NCBI GenBank assembly: GCA_029624815.1
Contig: JARSSH010000003.1
Location: forward strand, 1-39,570
Direction of reading: 5' to 3'
DNA: 39,570 nucleotides
From: Candidatus Competibacter sp.
GTDB lineage: Bacteria; Pseudomonadota; Gammaproteobacteria; Competibacterales; Competibacteraceae
A program made the translations under genes and the position numbers. Numbering within the stretch: position 1 is the first letter of the stretch; each line of letters starts with the position of its first letter. This document shows positions 19,307 through 30,131 of the stretch, piece by piece. A model generated the notes under the pieces. It made no database searches. It was given only the letters and a program-made list of their open reading frames with translations, and was not told where the DNA came from.

Positions 19307-21374
19307 CGCCCGCGACCTGCTGATCGAAATCGGCACCGAGGAACTGCCGCCCAAGGCGCTGTTTAACCTGTCCCTGGCGTTCGAGCGCGGCATCGCCGAA
19401 GGTCTGGAAAAAGCCGGTTTGACTACCGGCGCGATCCATCGCTTCGCCACCCCACGCCGGTTGGCGGTGCGAGTCGATCAACTGCCCACGCGGCAGCCCG
19501 ACCGCCAACTTGAACGACGCGGCCCGGCAGTGGGCGCCGCCTTCGGTCCGGACGGCCAACCCACCAAGGCCGCCGAGGGTTTTGCCCGCTCTTGCGGTGT
19601 GACCGTCGCCGAACTGCAACGGCAGGAAACCGACAAGGGGGCGTGGCTGGTGCATATCAGCACCGAACCGGGCGCGCCGACCGCCGATCTGATTCCATCC
19701 ATCGTCGAGGCCGCGCTCGCGGCCCTGCCCATCCCCAAGCGGATGCGTTGGGGCGATCGCGACGACGAATTCGTGCGACCGGTGCATTGGGTGGTGCTGT
19801 TGTTCGGCGCCGAGGCGATCCCCGCGACGATCATGGGTGTCCGCGCCGGTCGGGAGAGCCGCGGCCATCGCTTCCACCACCCGCAACCGATCCAGTTGAC
19901 CGCGCCCGCCGACTACGCCCGGCAACTGGCCGACGAGGGCAAGGTGATCGCCGATTTCGACCAGCGTCGCGATGCGGTCCGCGCCCGCGCCGAGGCGGCG
20001 GCGGTCGAACTGGGGGGCATGGCGATCATCAAGCCCGATCTGCTGGACGAGGTCACGGCATTGGTGGAATGGCCGGTGGCGCTGGCCGGCAATTTCGAAC
20101 GGCGCTTTCTGGAGGTGCCGGCCGAGGCGCTGATCAGCACCATGCAGGACAACCAGCGTTATTTTCCGGTGGTGGACGCGCATGGCCGGCTGCTGCCGCA
20201 TTTCATCACGCTGGCCAACCTGGAAAGCCGCGATCCGGCTCAGGTGCGGGCTGGCAACGAACGGGTGATCCGTCCGCGCTTCAGCGACGCCGAATTTTTC
20301 TGGAACCAGGATCGTGGCAGACCGCTGGCGGCACGGTTGGATCTGCTGAAGCGCGTGGTGTTCCAGCAGCGACTGGGCACCGTGGCCGACAAGAGCGCGC
20401 GAGTGGCGACATTGGCGCGTTTTATCGCCGAACAAAGGCGCGGTAACGCGGACTGGGCCGAACGGGCGGCACGGTTGGCCAAGTGCGATTTGATGACCCA
20501 GATGGTGCAGGAGTTTCCCGAATTGCAGGGCATCATGGGCCGCTACTACGCGCGCCACGACGGGGAATCGCCCGAAGTAGCCCAAGCCCTGGAGGAGCAG
20601 TATCTGCCGCGTTTCGCCGGCGACCGACTGCCGGCGACCGCTACCGGCCAGAGCCTGGCGTTGGCCGACCGGCTGGATACGCTGCTCGGCATTTTCGCCA
20701 TCGGCCAGGCGCCGTCGGGCGCCAAGGATCCGTTCGCGCTGCGCCGCGCCGCCCTGGGGGTGCTGCGCATCCTGATCGAGGGAGAGCTGGATCTTAACCT
20801 GCTGACCTTGCTGGAGCGCGCCGCCAGCCAGTTCGAACCGGCGATTCGAGCCAACAACGCGGTGGAAGCGGTTTTTGACTTCATCGTGGAACGGTTGCGT
20901 GGTTACTATCTGGATCAGCAGGTACGTTCGGATACGTTCGACGCAGTGCTGGAATGCCGGCCGCACCGGCCGCTGGATTTCGACCGGCGCGTGCGCGCGG
21001 TCGGCGCTTTCCGCGACCGACCGGAAGCCGCCAGCCTGGCCGCCGCCAACAAGCGCATCCGCAACATCCTCCGAAAGGTGGACGCGGTGCTACCGTTCGA
21101 GGTGCGGCCCGACCTGTTGGTCGAAGAAGCGGAACAGGCACTGGCGGGACGCTTGGTGGAACTGTCCTCCGAGGCGATCCCGCTGATGGAAGTCGGTCTG
21201 TACGGCGATGCCCTGAACCGGCTGGCCAGCCTGCGCGAGCCGGTGGATGCCTTTTTCGATCGGGTGCTGGTGATGGTCGAGGAGCCGGCCGTCCGCGACA
21301 ATCGCATCGCCCTGCTCAATGAATTGGGCAGTCTGTTTCTCCGCGTCGCCGATTTTTCGCGATTACAGGATTGA
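19299..21374 (+). CDS. glyS: Glycine--tRNA ligase beta subunit
   Basis: GlyS is the beta subunit of glycyl-tRNA synthetase and supplies tRNA binding, including a C-terminal DALR-type anticodon-binding domain ([17 protein letters not shown] onward). The 691-residue length is standard. Recognisable segments are [15 protein letters not shown] at the N-terminus, [32 protein letters not shown], and [21 protein letters not shown] at 19299 lies inside the glyQ 3' end with GGAGG 6 bases upstream, so translation is coupled. The three parS-like sites follow the stop codon. Confidence 0.97.
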   Translation: MADARDLLIEIGTEELPPKALFNLSLAFERGIAEGLEKAGLTTGAIHRFATPRRLAVRVDQLPTRQPDRQLERRGPAVGAAFGPDGQPTKAAEGFARSCGVTVAELQRQETDKGAWLVHISTEPGAPTADLIPSIVEAALAALPIPKRMRWGDRDDEFVRPVHWVVLLFGAEAIPATIMGVRAGRESRGHRFHHPQPIQLTAPADYARQLADEGKVIADFDQRRDAVRARAEAAAVELGGMAIIKPDLLDEVTALVEWPVALAGNFERRFLEVPAEALISTMQDNQRYFPVVDAHGRLLPHFITLANLESRDPAQVRAGNERVIRPRFSDAEFFWNQDRGRPLAARLDLLKRVVFQQRLGTVADKSARVATLARFIAEQRRGNADWAERAARLAKCDLMTQMVQEFPELQGIMGRYYARHDGESPEVAQALEEQYLPRFAGDRLPATATGQSLALADRLDTLLGIFAIGQAPSGAKDPFALRRAALGVLRILIEGELDLNLLTLLERAASQFEPAIRANNAVEAVFDFIVERLRGYYLDQQVRSDTFDAVLECRPHRPLDFDRRVRAVGAFRDRPEAASLAAANKRIRNILRKVDAVLPFEVRPDLLVEEAEQALAGRLVELSSEAIPLMEVGLYGDALNRLASLREPVDAFFDRVLVMVEEPAVRDNRIALLNELGSLFLRVADFSRLQD

Positions 21375-21452
21375 GAAAGGATGAAAACGGATGGCGACGG
21401 CAAGCAGCGATATTGGGCAGGCTATTTTCCGGCAAGGCCCGGAAAGCGGCGA

Positions 21453-21468
21453 GGTTTCACGTGAAACA
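21453..21468. promoter_or_regulatory. parS: parS-like site 1
   Basis: GGTTTCACGTGAAACA matches the bacterial parS palindrome TGTTTCACGTGAAACA at 15 of 16 positions. It lies in the glyS-gmhB gap, about 15.3 kb from the oriC centre. ParB would bind here for origin segregation. Confidence 0.88.
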
Positions 21469-21521
21469 GAGCCCGATGACGGAAGTGGTTGGGATGACCG
21501 GGATGATGAGAGCCGAAGGGT

Positions 21522-21537
21522 TGTTTCACGTGAAACA
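21522..21537. promoter_or_regulatory. parS: parS site 2 (perfect)
   Basis: TGTTTCACGTGAAACA is a perfect 16-bp parS palindrome, centred 69 bp from site 1. Confidence 0.95.
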
Positions 21538-21579
21538 GCATCCAGGGGCGCCGGTTGCGGCTAATGTCGCCGATCGGAC

Positions 21580-21595
21580 GGTTTCGCGTGAAACA
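21580..21595. promoter_or_regulatory. parS: parS-like site 3
   Basis: GGTTTCGCGTGAAACA matches the parS consensus at 14 of 16 positions and is centred 58 bp from site 2. It lies 40 bp before the gmhB start. Confidence 0.75.
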
Positions 21596-21634
21596 CACTC
21601 GCTGGCCGGCACGGGCGAAAAAACACGGTCCACC

Positions 21635-22177
21635 ATGAAGCTGATCATCCTGGATCGAGACGGCGTCATCAACGAAGATTCAGACGCCTACATCAAATCG
21701 CCGGAGGAATGGAACCCGATTCCCGGTAGCCTGGAAGCGATCACCTGTCTGAATCACGCGGGCTATCGCGTGGTAATCGCCACCAATCAGTCCGGGATCG
21801 GGCGCGGGTTGCTGGATCTGGAAACTCTCAACAAGATCCATCGAAAAATGCATCGAATGGTGCAGGAAGCCGGTGGTCTGATCGAGGCGATTTTTTTCTG
21901 TCCGGATGTGGATGAGGCCAACCCCTTCCGCAAGCCCAACCCCGGCATGTTGCTGGAGATCAGCCGGCGCTTGAAATGCAGCCTGCAAGGGGCGCCGATG
22001 GTAGGCGACAGCGTGCGCGACATCCGGGCGGCGCGAGCGGCCAACGCTTGGCCCTTGTTGGTGCGCACCGGCAAAGGCGCCCGGACCCTGGAACGCGACG
22101 CGGAAAGCTGCGCTAACGTGCTGGTGTTCGACAATCTGGCCACGGTGGCCGAGTATCTGACTACTGACCATGAATGA
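21635..22177 (+). CDS. gmhB: D-glycero-D-manno-heptose-1,7-bisphosphate 7-phosphatase (GmhB-like, HAD family)
   Basis: GmhB removes the 7-phosphate from heptose bisphosphate on the way to ADP-heptose for the LPS core. The 180-residue product has the HAD nucleophile motif LDRDGVI (D7, D9), IATNQSGIGRG (motif II), RKPNPGM (motif III) and MVGDSVRDIRAA (motif IV). Odd point: E. coli GmhB binds zinc through a C-x-H...C-x-C loop just before RKP; here that loop is short and keeps only C89 (FFCPDVDEANPFRK), so zinc is probably not bound. The frame extends upstream over the parS sites, but ATG at 21635 gives the family N-terminus. It overlaps plsC by 8 bp. Confidence 0.9.
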   Translation: MKLIILDRDGVINEDSDAYIKSPEEWNPIPGSLEAITCLNHAGYRVVIATNQSGIGRGLLDLETLNKIHRKMHRMVQEAGGLIEAIFFCPDVDEANPFRKPNPGMLLEISRRLKCSLQGAPMVGDSVRDIRAARAANAWPLLVRTGKGARTLERDAESCANVLVFDNLATVAEYLTTDHE

Positions 22178-22967
22178 CCTCCGATCCGATTCGTTGCCCA
22201 CGCGCGCAATCGCCAAACCCTCGGTTGTCGATTTATGGATGCGCTCGCTGCTCTTCTCGCTCGGCATGCTGCTTTCGACCATGGTGTGCGGGTTGGCGAT
22301 CATTCTCGGTTTTGCCTTGCCTTTCAAGCGGCGTTACCGGCTGTCGCAATCCTGGAGCCGCTTCAACATTTGGTGGCTACGGGTCACCTGCCGGATCGAT
22401 TACCGGCTGAGTGGAACCGAACATATTCCTGACCGGCCGGTCATCGTGATGGCCAAGCATCAGTCCACTTGGGAGACCTTGTTCCTGCAACAGTTGCTGC
22501 AACCGACGGCGTGGGTGGTCAAGCGAGAGCTGTTGTGGCTGCCGTTCTTTGGCTGGGCGCTGAAGTTGTTGCGACCGATCGCCATCGACCGTCGGGCCGG
22601 CTCTTCGGCGGTCAAGCAAGTGATCCGGCAGGGCATCGCGCACTTGAGGCAGGGTCAGTGGGTTCTGGTCTTTCCCGAAGGGACGCGCACGGCCCCCGGT
22701 GTCCGTCAACGCTATGGCATGGGCGGCGCGGTGCTGGCCGCGCGCAGTCGCTGTCCGATTCTGCCGGTGGCCCACAATGCCGGGGAGTTCTGGCCGCGGC
22801 GTGGTTTTCTCAAGCGTCCGGGCACCATACAAGTAGTGTTCGGTCCCCTGATCGCTAGCGAGAACCGTTCACCGCAGGAACTGACCTGGATGACCGAAAC
22901 CTGGATCGAAACCACCATGACCCGCATCGGGCGGGCGGCGCACGCGTCGCGGCCGACCAGTGAGTGA
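22170..22967 (+). CDS. plsC: 1-acyl-sn-glycerol-3-phosphate acyltransferase
   Basis: PlsC acylates lysophosphatidic acid to phosphatidic acid at the inner membrane. The 265-residue protein has an N-terminal TM segment (about 27-50) and the acyltransferase domain with KHQSTWET (the H-x4-D motif in its H-x4-E form, H97 and E102, common in this proteobacterial branch as I recall), and VFPEGTRTAPG. Its ATG overlaps the end of gmhB, and it is followed by phoU; gmhB-plsC pairing next to glyQS is familiar from Pseudomonas. Confidence 0.92.
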   Translation: MNDLRSDSLPTRAIAKPSVVDLWMRSLLFSLGMLLSTMVCGLAIILGFALPFKRRYRLSQSWSRFNIWWLRVTCRIDYRLSGTEHIPDRPVIVMAKHQSTWETLFLQQLLQPTAWVVKRELLWLPFFGWALKLLRPIAIDRRAGSSAVKQVIRQGIAHLRQGQWVLVFPEGTRTAPGVRQRYGMGGAVLAARSRCPILPVAHNAGEFWPRRGFLKRPGTIQVVFGPLIASENRSPQELTWMTETWIETTMTRIGRAAHASRPTSE

Positions 22968-22990
22968 CCCAACCAAAAGAGCGATTTGCC

Positions 22991-23680
22991 ATGGCTTTTA
23001 CCAACAGCCGACATACCGTTAAGCGCTTCGATTCGGAAATCGACAGCCTGATCGAGCAGGTTCTGGAAATGGGGCGAGCCGCCGAGCAACAGGTCGAGCA
23101 GGCGGTCACCGCGTTTCGCGTCGGCGATATCGCCCTGGCGCAAGCGGTCGTGGCCGGCGACGACGTTCTTAACCGGCGCGATCTCGATATCGATCAAGCC
23201 TGTATCCGCCTGCTGGCCCGCCGCCAACCGGTCAGTACCGACATGCGCCTGGTGATGTCTTTGCACAAGGCCGTTGCCGATTTGGAGCGGATTGGCGATG
23301 AAGCCAAAAGCATTGCCAAGAAAGTGCTGGCCATTCAGGCGCGCGGCGGCGAGTTGCATCACGGCATCGCGCACGACATGGACCACTTGGCCCAGGTCGC
23401 CGTCCAGCGGTTCGTGGTGGCGCGGGACGCGCTGGGCCAGTTGAATATCGAGCAGGCCTGGCGGCTGGTGCGTCAGGAGGAAGATCCCGTGGAGGATGCG
23501 TTTCAGGACAGCCTGCGTTCGCTCAGCGTGCTCTCGTTGGAGGGCGGATCGATGGTGGCGACGATCATCGACGTGGTGCTGGCGTTCAAGGCGCTCAAGC
23601 GGGTCGCCGACCACGCCGACAACCTGGCGGAATACGTGATCTATATCGTCGAGGGGCAGGACGTTCGGCATAGCGGCTGA
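22991..23680 (+). CDS. phoU: Phosphate signalling regulator PhoU
   Basis: PhoU links the Pst phosphate transporter to the PhoR-PhoB two-component system and represses the Pho regulon when phosphate is plentiful. The 229-residue all-helical product has two PhoU repeats with the metal-binding E/D patterns (ADLERIGDEAKSIAKK and LKRVADHADNLAEYVIY). ATG at 22991 is chosen; a GTG at 22964 overlaps the plsC stop and gives an atypical N-terminus. Unusually it stands apart from pst genes, right after plsC. Confidence 0.94.
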   Translation: MAFTNSRHTVKRFDSEIDSLIEQVLEMGRAAEQQVEQAVTAFRVGDIALAQAVVAGDDVLNRRDLDIDQACIRLLARRQPVSTDMRLVMSLHKAVADLERIGDEAKSIAKKVLAIQARGGELHHGIAHDMDHLAQVAVQRFVVARDALGQLNIEQAWRLVRQEEDPVEDAFQDSLRSLSVLSLEGGSMVATIIDVVLAFKALKRVADHADNLAEYVIYIVEGQDVRHSG

Positions 23681-23691
23681 ACGGAACTGGC

Positions 23692-23735
23692 CGTTTGTCG
23701 ACGACGACGCCCTCGCCAGTGCGATCCGACAAACG
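23692..23735. terminator. Inverted repeat between convergent phoU and murU
   Basis: CGTTTGTCG (23692-23700) and CGACAAACG (23727-23735) are exact reverse complements 26 bases apart, in the gap between two convergent genes. There is no T run, so a bidirectional terminator role is only possible. Confidence 0.3.
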
Positions 23736-23768
23736 ATGCATGCACGGCGTGGGCGACAGCCATGGTGT

Positions 23769-25483
<1,715 letters not shown>

Positions 25484-25517
25484 CTGGGTAAGATTGCAGC
25501 CATAGTCAATCTATGCG

Positions 25518-25546
25518 ATGTTAGGGCACTTTAATCGACACGTAAA
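25518..25546 (-). promoter_or_regulatory. Candidate promoter of amgK-murU
   Basis: On the minus strand TTTACG (25541-25546), a 17-bp spacer and TAACAT (25518-25523) each match the sigma-70 hexamers at four of six positions. They overlap the first codons of the annotated lptD start, which mildly favours the downstream lptD GTG. Confidence 0.35.
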
Positions 25547-27830
25547 ATCCTGCTCCGTGACGCCGTATTTCCGAGTGCTGGCGGCCGGCGCCGTGCTGGC
25601 TGTGTTGCCGCTGGCCGGCGCCCGGGCGCAATCCGCCTTCAATCCCTGGCTTCAGTGCGAAGCCGACGAGCTGGCGCAAGCGATCGTGCCGGCCACTCCA
25701 AACGCGCCATCGCCGGACGATCTGCCGGTGCGGGCCGAAGCGGGTCGGCTCGAATCTTCCCCTACCCTGTCCGTGCTGGAAGGCAACGTCGACTTGTCCC
25801 GTGGCGACCAGCGCGTGCGCGCCGAGCGGATGACCTTGGAGCGTCCGGCCAATCGGGTCCGGGTCGAGGGAGGGTTCACCTACGGCGATCCCAGCCAGGC
25901 CCTGCGCGGCACGCAGGCGGAGTTGGACCTGAATGCCGAGACTGGCTGGTTCAAGGATGCGGATTACTATCTACCGGCGCGCAATGCCCAGGGTCACGCC
26001 GAAGCGGTGAGCGTGGATCGTCCCCAACAGAGCAGCCAACTGAAAAACGCCACTTATTCGACCTGCCCGCGTGGTCGGGAAGCATGGGAGCTGCGAGCGC
26101 GCCGGCTCAATTTGAATGCAGCGAGTGGTCGCGGTACGGCCCGCGATATCGTGCTGGCCTTCAAGGACACGCCGGTGTTCTATTTTCCGTACCTGTCGTT
26201 TCCGATTACCGAGGAACGACAGTCCGGATTCCTGTTTCCGCTTCAGGGCTACGACAGCAAGACTGGCTTCGATCTCTCGGTTCCCTATTACTGGAACATC
26301 GCGCCGGACCGCGATATGACCTTCACGCCTCGACTGATGACCGCGCGCGGTCTGCTGTTGGGTACGGAGTACCGCTATCTGAACCCCAACCGACAAGGAA
26401 AGATCGATGCCGAGTACATCCCCTACGACCGTCGTTTCGACGGCGCCCGCGGCTCCTTCAATATCGTCGATCGCGCCACGCCGCTGCCCAACCTCTATAC
26501 CAACCTGCGGTTCGAATACGTTTCCGACGACAACTATATCCGGGATTTAAGCAACAATCTGAATTTCCTGACGGTCAACTACCTGGAACGGTATCTGGAT
26601 GTGCGCTACCAAGGCGACTGGTGGCGGGCGCTGGCGCGGGTGGAAAACTACCAAATTCTGAGTCCGACGCTGTTCGCCCTGACCGGCGACCCCTACGAGC
26701 GCCTACCTCAACTGATGTTCGATGGCGCCTGGCCGACCGGGGCTGGCGGCTTTAACTACCGCCTGCACGGCGAAATAGTACGCTTCCAGCAGTCCGACTC
26801 CCAGGCAGTGGTCGGCACCCGCCTGGATCTGTGGCCGACCGTGGGTTGGACGCTGGAAAAATCTTGGGGATACCTAAAGCCTCAGGCGGGATTTCGCTAC
26901 ACCGGCTATCAGCTCGACAACACCGTTCCGGGCGCCAACGACGCGCCCTCGCGCGCCGCGCCGGTGCTCGGCCTGGATAGCGGCCTGATCTTCGAGCGGC
27001 CCTTGCAGGCCGACTGGCTGGGGGTGACGGCCGGAACACAGACACTGGAGCCGCGCCTGTTCTATCTATATGTTCCTTATCGCGACCAGAACGACATCCC
27101 CATTTTCGACAGCGCCCGGATGGATCGCGATTTTGACTGGCTGTTTCGCCAAAACCGTTTCACCGGCGCCGACCGGCTGGGCGACGCCAACCAGTTGACA
27201 GCCGCACTGACCTCCCGTCTGATCGACGGACCGAGCGGTCGCGAGCGTTTGCGCGCCAGCATCGGTCAGATCCAGTATTTCGAGGATCGCCGGGTGAACC
27301 TGCAACCCGATGTTCCCGCGCAAACCGCGGCCAACTCGGGGCTGATCGCTCAAGGGGCGCTGAATCTGTCGTCCCGCTGGTCGGTACAGGGCGGCATACA
27401 ACTGGAGCCGGACAACAGCGACTTGTTGCGCACCGCATTCGATCTGCGCTACTCCGCTACTTCGCGTCAGTTTGTCAACCTGTCCTACCTGCGGGATCGC
27501 GATCCGTTCAGCTTGGGGTTGAGCGATCAAATCCATTCCGTGGATGCGTCCTTGGTGTGGCCGCTAAACTCGCGGTTGCGAGTGTTGGCCCGCTGGAATC
27601 AGGCCCTGAACATCGACCGCAATCTGGAAACCCTGGCCGGGCTGGAATACGAGGATTGCTGCTGGGCGTTGCGCGCGGTCGCGCGCCAGTACCGCGACAG
27701 CCCGCTGGAAGTCGATGCGCAAACCGGCTTTTACCTGGAACTGGAGCTAAAGGGGTTGTCCCGCTTGGGTGGCGGTCTGGAGACCGTGCTGCAAAGCTCC
27801 ATCCTCGGCTATCAACCGATCCGTTACTAG
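25518..27830 (+). CDS. lptD: LPS-assembly protein LptD
   Basis: LptD is the outer-membrane beta-barrel that, plugged by LptE, inserts LPS into the outer leaflet. The 770-residue precursor has a signal peptide (VLAAGAVLAVLPLAGARA), a periplasmic LptA/OstA-like beta-jellyroll (about 65-200) and the barrel (about 230-770). The four cysteines that form the essential disulfides are present at C47, C183, C714 and C715 (numbering from ATG 25518), mirroring C31, C173, C724, C725 of E. coli. ATG 25518 is listed; GTG at 25557 (MTPYFRVLAAG) gives a shorter, more typical signal peptide and could be the true start. surA follows after 12 bp. Confidence 0.95.
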   Translation: MLGHFNRHVKSCSVTPYFRVLAAGAVLAVLPLAGARAQSAFNPWLQCEADELAQAIVPATPNAPSPDDLPVRAEAGRLESSPTLSVLEGNVDLSRGDQRVRAERMTLERPANRVRVEGGFTYGDPSQALRGTQAELDLNAETGWFKDADYYLPARNAQGHAEAVSVDRPQQSSQLKNATYSTCPRGREAWELRARRLNLNAASGRGTARDIVLAFKDTPVFYFPYLSFPITEERQSGFLFPLQGYDSKTGFDLSVPYYWNIAPDRDMTFTPRLMTARGLLLGTEYRYLNPNRQGKIDAEYIPYDRRFDGARGSFNIVDRATPLPNLYTNLRFEYVSDDNYIRDLSNNLNFLTVNYLERYLDVRYQGDWWRALARVENYQILSPTLFALTGDPYERLPQLMFDGAWPTGAGGFNYRLHGEIVRFQQSDSQAVVGTRLDLWPTVGWTLEKSWGYLKPQAGFRYTGYQLDNTVPGANDAPSRAAPVLGLDSGLIFERPLQADWLGVTAGTQTLEPRLFYLYVPYRDQNDIPIFDSARMDRDFDWLFRQNRFTGADRLGDANQLTAALTSRLIDGPSGRERLRASIGQIQYFEDRRVNLQPDVPAQTAANSGLIAQGALNLSSRWSVQGGIQLEPDNSDLLRTAFDLRYSATSRQFVNLSYLRDRDPFSLGLSDQIHSVDASLVWPLNSRLRVLARWNQALNIDRNLETLAGLEYEDCCWALRAVARQYRDSPLEVDAQTGFYLELELKGLSRLGGGLETVLQSSILGYQPIRY

Positions 27831-27842
27831 CATGTTATTCCG

Positions 27843-29264
27843 ATGACACGTATGAACAAGCGCTTGTTTTCTTTCCTGTTGTACATGTCGCTGGCCACCC
27901 TACCGGTCGTCGGCCAAACCCAACTGGTGTTCGGCCCCGGACCCGAAGGAGCGGGCAGCGCGCTGGATGCCATCGCGGCGGTGGTCAACGACGACGTGAT
28001 CACTCGCCGGGAACTGGAGGCGGCGACGGCCCTGATCAAAATCCAGTTGCAGCGGCAAAAGGTGCCCGTCCCGCCCGATCCGGTGCTGGAAAGCCAAGTG
28101 TTGGAGCGATTGATTCTGGCCCAACTGCAACTGCGCGCCGCCGAACGCAACGGCATCACCGTGGATGACGCCACCTTGAACACGGCTATCGAAACCCTGG
28201 CCCGGCGCAACAACATGAATCTGACGCAATTGCGGCAAACGGTCGAGAAAGAGGGTAACGATTTCGCCAAGTTCCGCGACGACGTGCGCCGGGAAATCAT
28301 GGCGGCGCGGCTGCGCCAAAAACTGGTGGACAGCCAGATTAATGTTTCCGAACAGGATGTGGATAGCCTGCAAGCCCAGTTGGCCGGCGGCGGTGGCTTG
28401 GGCGACGGCAATAGCACCGCCGGCGGTGAACGCGAATATCATTTGGCTCAGATCCTGATCGCGCTGCCGGAAAACGCCACGCCGCAACAGGTCGAAACCG
28501 CCAGGCGCGAGGCCGATCAGGTGTTGGCGCGGCTGCGGCAGGGTGCGGATTTCCGTCAGGTCGCGGTGAGCGTTTCCGCCGGCCGGCAGGCGCTGGAAGG
28601 CGGCGACCTGGGTTGGCGGCGTGCCGATCAGTTGCCCACCCTGTTCGCCGAGGTGGTTCCGAAGTTGCGGCCCGGACAGCTTAGCGAGCTGATCCGCAGC
28701 CCCAGCGGGTTTCACATTGTCAAGCTGTTGGAGGTCAAGGGCGGTAGCGGTGAAGCACCCTCGTCCGCACCCTCTAACCCCGTGACCCAGACTCGCGCCC
28801 GCCATATTCTGCTCAAGACCTCGCCACAACTGTCCGACGACCAAGCCCGCCAGCGCCTGACGCAACTGCGCCAGCGCATTCGGAATGGCGAGGATTTCGC
28901 GGACGTGGCCCGCGCCAATTCCGAGGATACCGCTTCCGGCGGGCGCGGCGGCGATTTGGGCTGGGTGGCGCCGGGTATGCTGGTGCCGCGGTTCGAGCAG
29001 GCGATGAACGAACTACAGCCCGACGAAATCAGCGCGCCGTTCAAGACGCAGTTCGGCTGGCATATCGTCCAGGTGCAAGAACGGCGTCAGGGTCCGGCTT
29101 CGACCGAAACCGAACGCGCCCGGGTGCGGGAAGCGCTGTTGCGGCGACGCGCCGACGAGGAATGGGAACAAACCTTGCGTCGGCTGCGTGAGGAAGCCTA
29201 TGTGGAGATCCGCCTGCAGCCAGCGGCGGCCTCGGTCGAGAACCCCACTCCGTCGGTGCAATGA
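27843..29264 (+). CDS. surA: Periplasmic chaperone / peptidyl-prolyl isomerase SurA
   Basis: SurA escorts outer-membrane proteins, including LptD, to the Bam complex. The 473-residue precursor has a signal peptide (about 1-25), a SurA N-terminal chaperone domain (IAAVVNDDVITRRELEAA), and two parvulin domains (REYHLAQILIALPENAT ... GFHIVKLLEV; TRARHILLKTSPQLS ... GWHIVQVQER). It lies 12 bp after lptD and overlaps rsmA as ATGA. pdxA, usually between surA and rsmA, is absent. Confidence 0.96.
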   Translation: MTRMNKRLFSFLLYMSLATLPVVGQTQLVFGPGPEGAGSALDAIAAVVNDDVITRRELEAATALIKIQLQRQKVPVPPDPVLESQVLERLILAQLQLRAAERNGITVDDATLNTAIETLARRNNMNLTQLRQTVEKEGNDFAKFRDDVRREIMAARLRQKLVDSQINVSEQDVDSLQAQLAGGGGLGDGNSTAGGEREYHLAQILIALPENATPQQVETARREADQVLARLRQGADFRQVAVSVSAGRQALEGGDLGWRRADQLPTLFAEVVPKLRPGQLSELIRSPSGFHIVKLLEVKGGSGEAPSSAPSNPVTQTRARHILLKTSPQLSDDQARQRLTQLRQRIRNGEDFADVARANSEDTASGGRGGDLGWVAPGMLVPRFEQAMNELQPDEISAPFKTQFGWHIVQVQERRQGPASTETERARVREALLRRRADEEWEQTLRRLREEAYVEIRLQPAAASVENPTPSVQ

Positions 29265-30049
29265 GCGCCGCTTTGGCGCACCGCCCCCGCAAGCGCTTCG
29301 GCCAGCATTTCCTGCGCGATTCCAACGTGCTCGAACGCATCGTCGCGGCGATCCGGCCGATGCCGGGCGATCGTTTGGTGGAAATCGGCCCCGGTCTGGG
29401 GGCGTTGACCCGGCCGTTGCTGGAAGTTGCCGGCGCGCTGGATGCCGTGGAACTGGACCGCGATCTGCTGGAACCGCTGCGGGATCATTGCGCGGGTGTC
29501 GGTACGCTGCGGATTCATCACGCCGACGCGCTGAAATTCGATTTCGCCGCGCTGCGCGGTACCGGTTCCCGCTTGCGGGTGGCCGGCAACCTGCCCTACA
29601 ACATTTCCACTCCCCTGCTCTTCCATCTGCTCGATCAGGCCAGTCACCTGCGCGATCTGCACTTCATGTTGCAACAGGACGTGGTGGAGCGGATGGCGGC
29701 CGGTCCGGGCGAGGAGGCTTATGGCCGGCTATCGGTGATGTTGCAATACCGCTGCCGAGTCGAGATGCTGTTCACGGTTGGGCCGGAGTCGTTTCGGCCA
29801 CCGCCCAAAGTCCGATCGGCGGTAGTGCGCTTGGTTCCACGTGAAACATCGTCCGTCGCGGTGCGGGACGAGCGACTATTCGCCGAGGTGGTGCGGCGGG
29901 CCTTCGCCCAGCGCCGCAAGACCCTGCGCAATGCCTTGCGTGGCTGGTTGGATATTACCCGGATTGAGGCGGCGGGCGTCGATCCTGGCGCCCGCCCGGA
30001 GACGCTGGATTTGGCGGCATTCGCGGCGTTGAGCGAACTTGCTTCCTGA
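29261..30049 (+). CDS. rsmA: 16S rRNA (adenine(1518)-N6/adenine(1519)-N6)-dimethyltransferase
   Basis: RsmA (KsgA) dimethylates two adjacent adenines near the 3' end of 16S rRNA as a late step in 30S assembly. The 262-residue protein opens with RPRKRFGQHFLRDSNVLERI, has SAM-binding VEIGPGLGALTRPLL, motif IV NLPYNISTPLLFHLL, and the C-terminal QRRKTLRNAL segment. It overlaps the surA stop by ATGA. A parS-like palindrome is embedded in its coding sequence at 29833-29848 (encoding VPRETS). Confidence 0.96.
   Translation: MSAALAHRPRKRFGQHFLRDSNVLERIVAAIRPMPGDRLVEIGPGLGALTRPLLEVAGALDAVELDRDLLEPLRDHCAGVGTLRIHHADALKFDFAALRGTGSRLRVAGNLPYNISTPLLFHLLDQASHLRDLHFMLQQDVVERMAAGPGEEAYGRLSVMLQYRCRVEMLFTVGPESFRPPPKVRSAVVRLVPRETSSVAVRDERLFAEVVRRAFAQRRKTLRNALRGWLDITRIEAAGVDPGARPETLDLAAFAALSELAS
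29833..29848. promoter_or_regulatory. parS: parS-like site 4, within rsmA
   Basis: GGTTCCACGTGAAACA matches the parS consensus at 14 of 16 positions, with the central CACGTG intact. It lies about 8.3 kb beyond the glyS-gmhB cluster and 23.7 kb from oriC. Confidence 0.68.
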
Positions 30050-30131
30050 AGACGCTCCGGTGGTGAATTGGCGAGGATCGTTTGGGCGCGGGTCCAGCGG
30101 GCGAAAAATCGGGGGAAAAGAGGAGAGAGCC

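Noticed and set aside
21371-21634. Upstream extension of gmhB across the parS sites
   Set aside because: The extension is non-coding sequence containing the repeated parS palindrome; family N-terminus starts at 21635.
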